From: Arthrobacter sp. SLBN-100
Lineage (GTDB): Bacteria; Actinomycetota; Actinomycetes; Actinomycetales; Micrococcaceae
Direction of reading: 5' to 3'
NCBI RefSeq assembly: GCF_006715305.1
Contig: NZ_VFMY01000001.1
Location: 1,984,001-2,048,000 of the forward strand
Length of the DNA stretch: 64,000 bases
A program made the position numbers and the translations under genes. Positions 8,215-14,522 of this stretch are shown here, in pieces (position 1 is the stretch's first letter; the number at the start of each line of letters is the position of its first letter). Under the pieces are notes generated by a model that saw nothing but the letters and a program-made list of their open reading frames with translations, did no database searches and was not told where the DNA came from.

Positions 8215-8295
8215 GGTGATAGAGCGTCCTGAGGAAACGTGCGAAAGGTGATGGGGCGTTGCCGGGAAACGTGCGAAAGGTGAGAGAGCGTGCGG
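8215..8295. repeat. Degenerate copies of the GTGAGAGAGCGT repeat
   Basis: Three related units, GGTGATAGAGCGTCC (8215), GGTGATGGGGCGTT (8247) and GGTGAGAGAGCGTGCGG (8279), are spaced 32 bases apart. A 19-base direct repeat GGAAACGTGCGAAAGGTGA occurs at 8233-8251 and 8265-8283. This is the right-half version of the element at 31571-31673, in the promoter region of the monooxygenase and before the phosphatase. Confidence 0.7.
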
Positions 8296-8372
8296 GGTGG
8301 GGCGGCCGCCGTCGGGCTGATGCGTGTTAAGTTGAAAAGCACGGACGCACCGGCTGGAAAGAGAAATCTCCC

Positions 8373-9029
8373 TTGGACTCACCCGCACCAGTAAGAATCC
8401 TGACTGTCTGCACGGGCAACATCTGCCGCTCCCCGGTGGCCGAGCGGCTGCTCCAGGCGGGCCTCAACCAGGTGCTGCCGGGCGGTTTCGAGGTGCGGAG
8501 CGCAGGGACGCGGGCCATGGTGGGAGATCCCATGCAGCCGATTTCCGCGGACATCGTGCGCACGTTCGGCGGCGACCCGGAGCAATTCGCCGCCCGCCAG
8601 CTGACCCCCAAGGTCCTTCGCGGCGTGGACCTGGTGCTCACCATGACGTCCGGGCACCGCGGCGAAGTCCTGCAGTCGGACGCGTCACTCCTCAAACGCA
8701 CCTTCACGATCCGGGAGTTCGCCCGCATGCTCGACGTCCTGGACCAGCGCGCCGAGGCCGGAGGCACGGCAGGCGAGGGAACATACGACGACGGCGATCC
8801 CCTGGCTGCCAACCTGACCTTTTGGCGGGGCCTTCCCGCGCGGGCTGCCGCGGTGCGCCACCTGTCGCTGCCCGCGGACGCCGCGGAGAACGACATCATC
8901 GACCCCTACCGGCGGGCGCCCGAGGTGTACCGCCAGATGGAGGACGAACTCGCGCCGGCCATCGTGTCCGTCCTGCGCCACGCACGGCTCAATGCCCCGG
9001 TCCCCGGAACGCGGGCTGGTTCGCTGTAG
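8373..9029 (+). CDS. Low-molecular-weight protein tyrosine phosphatase
   Basis: A 218-residue arsenate reductase/LMW-PTP family protein. The catalytic P-loop VCTGNICRSP is at about residues 12-21 (Cys13, Arg19). A late IIDPYRR supplies the usual general-acid aspartate. An insert (EAGGTAGEGTYDDG) makes it longer than the typical 150-residue enzyme. The start is TTG at 8373 behind GGAAAGAG; no ATG lies upstream of the P-loop. It precedes an LCP cell-wall ligase by 90 bases. In actinobacteria and Gram-positives such phosphatases reset tyrosine kinases of surface polysaccharide synthesis, so an envelope role is inferred. No cognate kinase is in the window. Confidence 0.88.
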   Translation: MDSPAPVRILTVCTGNICRSPVAERLLQAGLNQVLPGGFEVRSAGTRAMVGDPMQPISADIVRTFGGDPEQFAARQLTPKVLRGVDLVLTMTSGHRGEVLQSDASLLKRTFTIREFARMLDVLDQRAEAGGTAGEGTYDDGDPLAANLTFWRGLPARAAAVRHLSLPADAAENDIIDPYRRAPEVYRQMEDELAPAIVSVLRHARLNAPVPGTRAGSL

Positions 9030-9119
9030 CCGCAGATGACAGTTTGGATACGTATATAGCCACGGAAGGCCTGGCGGGCGGACACTGATCCCACCATATT
9101 CACAATGAGGTGAGGCACA

Positions 9120-10280
9120 ATGAGCACGCCAGGCGGTTCTGAACCCTCCGGCACGGGCCCGTCCGGTGCTGGTGCACCCGGTGCCGGTCCTTCCGGCAGC
9201 ACTCCTCCCGGTTCCCATCCGCACGGCCTGGCCTGGGTGGCGCACGGACGGCGGCGCTGGATCGCCGCCCTGCTGGCGCTGGCACTGGTGGCGTTGGCCG
9301 TCGTCGCGATCGTTAACCTCAACCGGGCCGACACGCAAGCTCAGCCCGCCGGGACACAAAGTGCTTCCCAGACCCCCACCCCCACTCCCACTGAGACTCC
9401 CTCCGAAACGCCGCCCCCTGCCCCAGCGGCCCCGCCGCCTCCTCCACCCATTCCGGAGCTTGGGGCGGCGCCAATGAACATCCTGGTGATCGGCAGCGAC
9501 AGCCGCGGCAATGCCCGCGACGAGGCTGCCCATACCGCGGCCACGGGCGAGCCCACGGACCACCGTTCGGACACGCTGATGGTGGTGCACGTCCCGGCCG
9601 ACCGGCACACCCTCTACGTCATCTCGATCATGCGAGACCTGTGGGTGGACATCCCCGGATTTGGCGGCGGGAAGATCAATGCGGCCCTGCAATACGGCGG
9701 CATCGACATGACCGCCCAGACCGTCCAGCAACTGCTGGGCATCACCATCGACCACACGCTGATGCTCGACTTCAACGGCTTCCGGGCGCTCACAGACGGG
9801 TTGGGCGGCATCGACGTCAATGTGCCCTTTGCCTTCCAGTCCACCATTGAAACCAACCACGTCTTCACAGAGGGAATCAACCATCTTGACGGGCAGGCGG
9901 CCCTGGAGTTCAGCCGCGAGCGCTACGCGTTCGGCGACGGCGACTTCCAACGCGTCCAGAACCAGCGGATCATGCTCCGCGCCATCCTGGCACGGCTCAC
10001 AGGCGGCGGGGCGCTGATGGACGTGACCGCGGTCCGCGGCCTGGTGGACTTCGCGTCCTGCTGCCTCGTCGTGGACAAGGGCTTCGACCCGGTGCAGGCT
10101 GCCATCCTCGCCTACAGCCTGCGCAACCTGGACACCAACGCGATCGGCACCATGACCCTGCCCACCGCCGGGTTTGCAACCATCGCCGGCCAGTCCGTGA
10201 TTCTCCCCGACTACGGCGGCATCAGCGCTGTGGGGGCGGCGCTGCGGGAGGGCCGGATCGCCGACTTCGCGGTGCCGTAA
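9120..10280 (+). CDS. LytR-CpsA-Psr family cell-wall glycopolymer ligase
   Basis: A 386-residue membrane-anchored LCP protein. A proline/glycine-rich cytoplasmic N-terminus (1-45) is followed by one transmembrane helix (about 47-66), a Thr/Pro-rich linker and the LCP domain (about 118-320). Family residues visible: DSRGNARDE, HRSDTLMVVHV, SIMRDLWVDIPG, GGKINAALQYGG and FALQ-like FNGFRALTDGLGG. LCP enzymes move polyprenyl-linked glycopolymers onto peptidoglycan or related acceptors outside the membrane. Start ATG at 9120 follows a GAGGTGAGG ribosome site. Probably co-transcribed with the upstream phosphatase. Confidence 0.92.
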   Translation: MSTPGGSEPSGTGPSGAGAPGAGPSGSTPPGSHPHGLAWVAHGRRRWIAALLALALVALAVVAIVNLNRADTQAQPAGTQSASQTPTPTPTETPSETPPPAPAAPPPPPPIPELGAAPMNILVIGSDSRGNARDEAAHTAATGEPTDHRSDTLMVVHVPADRHTLYVISIMRDLWVDIPGFGGGKINAALQYGGIDMTAQTVQQLLGITIDHTLMLDFNGFRALTDGLGGIDVNVPFAFQSTIETNHVFTEGINHLDGQAALEFSRERYAFGDGDFQRVQNQRIMLRAILARLTGGGALMDVTAVRGLVDFASCCLVVDKGFDPVQAAILAYSLRNLDTNAIGTMTLPTAGFATIAGQSVILPDYGGISAVGAALREGRIADFAVP

Positions 10281-10671
10281 GGACACCGCTTCCAGGCGTG
10301 CTGGCGGTGCGGCGGCGCCGGGACGCTGGCGACGCGCAAAAGACCTGGCGACGCGGGCGACGCGCAAAAGACCTGGCGACGCGGGCGACGCGCAAAAGAC
10401 CTGGCGACGCACACATTTTCTGGCGCGGCTGGTATTTCCGGTGCGTCGGGTATTTTGCGCAGCGGAGGTCATCTTCAGCGTCGAAGATAACAGTCCGTGC
10501 GCCCGGCGGATGACGGCGATGCTGCGGGCGGTGGACGACGGCGGCGCGGCGGGTGGGAGCGTCCGCGGCACCTTCCGGACGGCACCGGACATCGGGACGA
10601 CCAACGGTGTTCTCCAGGTGCTGGAGCCCGAACGGTAAGGCTGCGGATGTTGGCCCGCAACAGCCCCAGTG
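10281..10671. other. Gene-poor stretch with tandem repeats and a possible small coding fragment
   Basis: A 391-base gap between convergent genes (LCP ends at 10280, HAAS protein ends at 10672). The left part holds the 28-bp tandem array. The right part contains an open frame ending at 10638, whose last 43 residues from ATG at 10510 (MTAMLRAVDDG to QVLEPER) have coding-like composition. No family was recognised and no ribosome site is clear. It may be a decayed gene end. Confidence 0.5.
10328..10411. repeat. 28-bp tandem repeat, three copies
   Basis: The unit begins GGCGACGCGCAAAAGACCT and recurs at 10328, 10356 and 10384 with a period of exactly 28 and almost no divergence. There are no spacers, so it is not CRISPR. 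Recent slippage or a variable-number repeat is likely. It lies just after the LCP gene. Confidence 0.85.
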
Positions 10672-11058
10672 TTACCGAACGTCCGGGAGGCGTCTGTCCA
10701 GGAATTTTCCCGTAAAGACCAGCACCGCCGTCAGCACCAGGACCGCGGCGAAATAGCTGAGGGTGCCGGACACGCCGAAGCTGACCCCGACCATCCCGCG
10801 CAGCACCAAGTACACACCCAGCATCAGGATGACGAGCCCTGCGGCCAGCGTTCCCACGCGGGCGCCCCTGGACGTCGACGTGCCGGCGGGGAACGAGGCG
10901 GCGTACTCACGCGGCGGCCCGAAGGCCGCCTCCCCGCTTTCGCCGCTCTCGGCAAGATAGCTGACCACTTCCTGCAGTCTGTTCCGGACCATGTCTTCGC
11001 TGTGTTTCCGCTGGCGAAGTTCATAGGCCAAGGCTTTCAGGTATTCCTCGGTAGACAT
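10672..11058 (-). CDS. HAAS (DUF1700-like) membrane protein
   Basis: A 128-residue protein. The N-terminal half is helical and soluble (STEEYLKALAYELRQRKHSEDM, HAAS-like). Two transmembrane helices follow (about 70-90 and 98-118). Genes of this kind regularly sit directly after PadR regulators and are thought to sense or transmit envelope states; no enzymatic role is known. It starts four bases after the stop of the PadR gene, with AGGAAG before ATG 11058, so the two are translated from one mRNA. Confidence 0.75.
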   Translation of the reverse strand: MSTEEYLKALAYELRQRKHSEDMVRNRLQEVVSYLAESGESGEAAFGPPREYAASFPAGTSTSRGARVGTLAAGLVILMLGVYLVLRGMVGVSFGVSGTLSYFAAVLVLTAVLVFTGKFLDRRLPDVR

Positions 11059-11062
11059 CTTC

Positions 11063-11407
11063 CTAGCCCTTCGCTCCGTGTAAAACGTTTTTGATCAGGC
11101 CTGCGAATTGTGCCCAGTCCCGGGCTGTCTGCTGCAGCCGCTTCTGCCCGCCGGGGGTCAGGGAGTAGAACTTTTTGCCGGGACCGGCATCCCCCTGACG
11201 CCATTCCGAACTGACCAATCCGTCCGTCTCAAGCCGGTTCAGGGCCGGATAAACGGTTCCGCCGCTAAGCCCGTCAAAGCCGGCCGCCTTCAGGGCCTGG
11301 ATGATCTGGTATCCGTAGGCTTCGCCGCTTTCCGCCACGGCCTGCAGGATGCACGTGGGAAGCACAGCTCTTACCCAGTCACTGGGCCATCGGTTGTCTG
11401 TGCTCAC
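11063..11407 (-). CDS. PadR-family transcriptional regulator
   Basis: A 114-residue winged-helix regulator. The PadR core is evident: ILQAVAESGEAYGYQIIQ, GGTVYPALNRLETDGLV and GKKFYSLTPGGQKRL. Start is GTG at 11407; no clear ribosome site precedes it. PadR proteins usually repress their own operon; a candidate site is the repeated CTAG(A) at 11411 and 11428. Paired with the downstream HAAS membrane gene, a standard PadR/HAAS unit. Confidence 0.88.
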   Translation of the reverse strand: MSTDNRWPSDWVRAVLPTCILQAVAESGEAYGYQIIQALKAAGFDGLSGGTVYPALNRLETDGLVSSEWRQGDAGPGKKFYSLTPGGQKRLQQTARDWAQFAGLIKNVLHGAKG

Positions 11408-11565
11408 TTCTAGATAGTGTCACAACCTAGATTGCCACACAACCTGCTTACCTCTTTCCCCCGCCTTGTTCACCCACATCCCCTGGTTTACATTTCCGGA
11501 CCGGTGGGTACACGGCTGGTAGTGTTCCTGCATTCGGCAAGCCAGGCGAGACGGGGTGGTTTCTT

Positions 11566-12342
11566 GTGAAAGAGGACGGGTTGACAGAAGCTGTCCAGGA
11601 GGCCGGGGCGGTGGAGCTGCTCCTGGTCCGCCACGGCGAGAGCGAAGGCAACGTGGCTGCCACGGATGCGCGGCTGGCCGGGGCTGAGGTCATCGAGGTG
11701 CCGGCCCGCGATGCGGACGTGAACCTGTCCGGCACCGGCCAGGAGCAGGCCAAAGCCCTGGGCGCGGCGCTGGCAGGGATTGCGGAGGACCTTCGGCCGG
11801 ATGCCGTGGTCTCCTCCCCCTACGCCCGCGCGCGCCAGACTGCCGAAATCGCCGTCGAGGCCGCGGGCTGGCCCGTGAAGGTCCGTACCGATGAGCGCCT
11901 GCGCGACCGGGAGCTCGGCATCCTGGACCGGTTGACGCGGCTGGGAGTGGAGCAGCGCTTCCCGGAGGAGGCGGAACGCCGGGAGTGGCTGGGCAAGATG
12001 TACTACCGGCCGCCGGGCGGGGAGTCCTGGGCGGACGTGGCCCTGCGGCTGCGCTCTATCCTGGATGAGCTCAACAACCTCAGTACAGGGCACCGGGTGA
12101 TGCTGGTCTGCCACGACGCCGTAATCATGTTGTTCCGGTACGTGCTGGAGGGGATGGACGAGAAGGAACTCCTGGATCTGGCGGCGGGCACGTCGGTCCT
12201 GAATGCCTCGTTGACGCGGTATGTCCGGCCCTCCGGGGAGGGGGCCTGGACGCTGGAAAGCTTCAATGTGGCGGACCACCTCGCGGAGCAGGGCGTCACA
12301 GTCACCGAGCACGCAGGAGATGCCAGTGTCCACCCGAAGTGA
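11566..12342 (+). CDS. Histidine phosphatase (phosphoglycerate mutase-like)
   Basis: A 258-residue member of the RHG superfamily. LLVRHGESEGN at about 22-32 gives the catalytic histidine; SPYARARQTAEIA carries the second arginine; ERLRDRELG and LVCHDAVIM supply the later acid and histidine. Substrate is not predictable: family members act on sugar phosphates, phosphoproteins or nucleotides. Start GTG 11566 is uncertain because the ribosome site is weak; TTG 11581 is an alternative. Its end overlaps the NAD(P)HX dehydratase start by 17 bases, indicating translational coupling. Confidence 0.87.
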   Translation: MKEDGLTEAVQEAGAVELLLVRHGESEGNVAATDARLAGAEVIEVPARDADVNLSGTGQEQAKALGAALAGIAEDLRPDAVVSSPYARARQTAEIAVEAAGWPVKVRTDERLRDRELGILDRLTRLGVEQRFPEEAERREWLGKMYYRPPGGESWADVALRLRSILDELNNLSTGHRVMLVCHDAVIMLFRYVLEGMDEKELLDLAAGTSVLNASLTRYVRPSGEGAWTLESFNVADHLAEQGVTVTEHAGDASVHPK

Positions 12343-13273
12343 CTCCAACTCCCCGACTCTCGTGACGCCGTCGCTCTTGCGCGAGTGGCCGCTGCCGGCG
12401 CCGGGCGAGGACAAGTACTCGCGCGGCTCGGTCCTGGTGATCGGCGGTGCGCGGGCCACCCCGGGCGCCGCGCTGCTTGCCGGTACTGCCGCGCTCCGCG
12501 CCGGCGCGGGAAAGCTCACGCTGGCTGTGGCGGAGTCCGTGGCCGCGCAGGTGGCTGTGGCGCTCCCCGAATGCGGGGCGATGGGGCTGCCTGAAACCGC
12601 TGAAGGGTCGGTGACGGGTGAAGGGTTGGACCGGATCTCCTCCTATCTGGACCGTGCCGATGCGGTTCTGGTGGGCCCAGGCCTGGACGATCCGGACCTG
12701 GCCGAGGAACTGTTGCGGGCCCTGCTGGAGCGGGAGGCTGACTCACACCCTGGTGATTCAGGCTCGGGTGACGGACGGGCGGGCGGCGGCCCCGCCGTCG
12801 TGCTTGATGCCTACGCCCTGGGTGGCCTGGTCAAGGTGGCCGACCAGCTGGAACCGTGGAAGGGGCGGCTGATCCTCACCCCCAACCCCAAGGAAGCGGC
12901 TGTCCTGCTGGAGCGGGAGGTGAATGACTTGGCGGCGGACGTGGCAGGGATTGCGGATAAGTTCCAGGCGGTGGTGAGCTGCCAGGGGCTCATCGCCCGG
13001 CCGACGGGCGGGGGCGGGCCAGGGGAATCCGAGCTGTGGCAGATGACCACGGGCTATGGCGGGCTGGGAACATCGGGAAGCGGTGATGTGCTGGCTGGCG
13101 CGATTGCGGGCCTGAGAGCACGGGGAACCACCAGCGCGCAGGCCGCCTGCTGGGGAACGCACCTCCACGCTGCCGCGGCAGACCGGCTTGCCAGCAGGAT
13201 GGGTCCCCTTGGATTCCTCGCCCGCGAACTGGCCGACGAACTGCCCGCCCTGATGCTTGAGCTGAACACCTGA
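12326..13273 (+). CDS. nnrD: ADP-dependent NAD(P)H-hydrate dehydratase
   Basis: A 315-residue ribokinase-like enzyme that repairs hydrated NAD(P)H (NADHX) using ADP. Motifs: GSVLVIGGARATPGAALLAG (N-terminal glycine-rich), VLVGPGLDD, LTPNPKEAAVLL and GTSGSGDVLAGAIAG (anion hole with catalytic Asp). Start is GTG 12326, six bases after AGGAG (12315-12319); the in-frame ATG at 12320 is too close to that site. The epimerase domain found fused in some bacteria is absent, so this is the stand-alone dehydratase. An inserted Gly/Asp-rich loop (SGDGRAGGG) interrupts the central part. Confidence 0.9.
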   Translation: MSTRSDSNSPTLVTPSLLREWPLPAPGEDKYSRGSVLVIGGARATPGAALLAGTAALRAGAGKLTLAVAESVAAQVAVALPECGAMGLPETAEGSVTGEGLDRISSYLDRADAVLVGPGLDDPDLAEELLRALLEREADSHPGDSGSGDGRAGGGPAVVLDAYALGGLVKVADQLEPWKGRLILTPNPKEAAVLLEREVNDLAADVAGIADKFQAVVSCQGLIARPTGGGGPGESELWQMTTGYGGLGTSGSGDVLAGAIAGLRARGTTSAQAACWGTHLHAAAADRLASRMGPLGFLARELADELPALMLELNT

Positions 13274-13289
13274 ACACCTGAAAAAGGGA

Positions 13290-13315
13290 TGGCCCCCGGC
13301 CGAAGCCGGGGGCCA
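13290..13315. terminator. Terminator hairpin after nnrD
   Basis: A perfect 11-bp stem, TGGCCCCCGGC with GCCGGGGGCCA, and a CGAA tetraloop lie 16 bases after the nnrD stop and before the convergent Hsp20 gene. There is no U-tract downstream on the plus strand; A-rich sequence precedes it, giving a U-tract for minus-strand transcripts. It probably works bidirectionally. Confidence 0.75.
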
Positions 13316-13437
13316 CCATATCGGGAGGTTCAGGCGCAGGCTGCCGATGCGCTCAAGCGCTGTGGCGTGCATACTCGCGATCACCCAAGAGGCAGTCACC
13401 CGATTAATCAATACCCGACGTCCCGATCCTGTTGAGG

Positions 13438-13860
13438 CTAGGCGGAAATCTCCTGCTTTGCTCCCTTCGTTTCAATCTCGATCTTGCGCGGCTTGGCCTT
13501 TTCGGCGACAGGAATCCGCAGCGTCAGGACGCCGCCGTCGTAGGTTGCCTTGATGTTATCGGCATCGAGGGTGTCCCCGAGGATCAGCTGGCGGCTGAAC
13601 ACGCCCCGCGGCCGTTCGGAGGCGATCAACTCGGTGTCCTTGCCTGCAGGTTCGGGACGCTCTGCCCGCACCGTCAGGACATTCCGTTCCACATCCAGAT
13701 CCACTGAATCCAGTGCGACGCCGGGCAGATCAAAGGCGACAACGAATTCCTGGTCCTCACGCCAAGCGTCCATGGGCATCGCTGCCGGACGCGCTGCGGT
13801 GCCGAGGACCTGCTGGGCCAGCCTGTCCAGCTCGCGGAACGGATCGGTTCGCATCAACAT
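13438..13860 (-). CDS. Hsp20/alpha-crystallin family small heat-shock protein
   Basis: A 140-residue small heat-shock protein. Short N-terminal arm ([15 protein letters not shown]), alpha-crystallin domain about 35-125 ([48 protein letters not shown]) and short C-terminal tail. It lacks a clear I-X-I/V anchor at the extreme end, though RKIEIE resembles one. ATP-independent holdase role in the cytoplasm. Start ATG 13860 follows GAGGAGAG. An inverted repeat TCAGCC/GGCTGA at 13904-13925 in the promoter region may bind a stress regulator. Confidence 0.92.
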   Translation of the reverse strand: MLMRTDPFRELDRLAQQVLGTAARPAAMPMDAWREDQEFVVAFDLPGVALDSVDLDVERNVLTVRAERPEPAGKDTELIASERPRGVFSRQLILGDTLDADNIKATYDGGVLTLRIPVAEKAKPRKIEIETKGAKQEISA

Positions 13861-13903
13861 GGCTTCTCTCCTCGTAAGAGACGGTCCAACATTGGTTCTG
13901 GTC

Positions 13904-13925
13904 TCAGCCGATCTATATTGGCTGA
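13904..13925. promoter_or_regulatory. Inverted repeat in the hsp20 promoter
   Basis: TCAGCC and GGCTGA arms, ten bases apart, flank a TATAGAT sequence that could be the -10 of the minus-strand hsp20 promoter. It is not an exact HAIR (HspR) or CIRCE element, so the regulator is unknown. Confidence 0.4.
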
Positions 13926-14012
13926 TAAAGATTTTTTACCACTGGACCAGTAGATCTTCAAGCGGCTGGCGGAACAATTTTCGCGGAATTTTGGGTGCCG
14001 GCCGGAGGCGCC

Positions 14013-14047
14013 GAAGGGGCCTCCCGCAGGGTGCGGAAGGCCCCTTC
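14013..14047. terminator. Hairpin after the proline-rich gene
   Basis: A 10-bp stem GAAGGGGCCT with AGGCCCCTTC and a 15-base loop, 23 bases beyond the stop of the minus-strand proline-rich gene. T-rich sequence follows only on the plus strand, so efficiency for the minus strand is uncertain. Confidence 0.5.
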
Positions 14048-14069
14048 TTCTGTGTGTTTTGGCTGTTGG

Positions 14070-14261
14070 TCAGCTCCGGGTGGGATCGGGACGCAGCGGT
14101 GCCGGCCCCGGATCCGGCACGGGCAGCGGCCCGGGAGGTTCCGGCGTCGGGAACGGATTGGGAGGCTGCGGACCCGGGTGGCCGGGCTGGGTGGGATCAG
14201 GCTGGTCCGGGCCTGGTTCCGGCGGGAACGGTTCGGGCTCGTGCACTGGCGGGATGGTCAT
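14070..14261 (-). CDS. Small proline-rich protein
   Basis: A 63-residue protein in which more than a third of residues are proline, with regular PEP, PDP and PGP strings and several acidic residues. There is no signal peptide, helix or cysteine. Coding is supported by a purine-rich ribosome site (GAGGGGAAG) five bases before ATG 14261, by an isolated position between hsp20 and oligopeptidase B, and by a hairpin after its stop. Low complexity makes homology hard to judge. Function is unknown; it is expected to be disordered and possibly a stress or spacer peptide. Confidence 0.55.
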   Translation of the reverse strand: MTIPPVHEPEPFPPEPGPDQPDPTQPGHPGPQPPNPFPTPEPPGPLPVPDPGPAPLRPDPTRS

Positions 14262-14352
14262 ATGCTTCCCCTCTCACGCTGGGCGGATGTGCCTTAGCGT
14301 GAACAGGATACGCCTGCGGCCGGAAACCCCACTAGGCCACCCCGCCTCTCCG

Positions 14353-14412
14353 GATGCCCTATCACGTTTGGTCCCCAAGCCGGCCGGTTGGGACCAAACC
14401 TGATAGGGCATC
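14353..14412. repeat. Long near-perfect palindrome (GATGCCCTATCA type)
   Basis: Arms GATGCCCTATCA-C-GTTTGGTCCC and GGGACCAAAC-C-TGATAGGGCATC pair over 22 of 23 positions around a 14-base loop. A GGTGAGAGAGCGTCC copy of the other repeat family lies at 14431-14445. It sits upstream of the oligopeptidase gene, so it is not simply that gene's terminator. A related CCCTATC/GATAGG hairpin is at 34379-34435. Confidence 0.8.
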
Positions 14413-14522
14413 GTCCGGATTCCTGCGGAAGGTGAGAGAGCGTCCGGGGGTGGGCGGGGCCGAGTTCTCGTCCGGTAGCGAAACGGCCGTCCATTGTCGG
14501 GCCGGGTCTATATATTGAAACC

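Noticed and set aside
10328..10411. Possible CRISPR array
   Set aside because: The units are directly adjacent with a 28-base period and no spacers, and no cas gene is in the window.
8685..10604. 639-residue minus-strand frame opposite the phosphatase and LCP genes
   Set aside because: Antisense shadow: composition is low-complexity and both plus-strand genes have intact motifs and ribosome sites.
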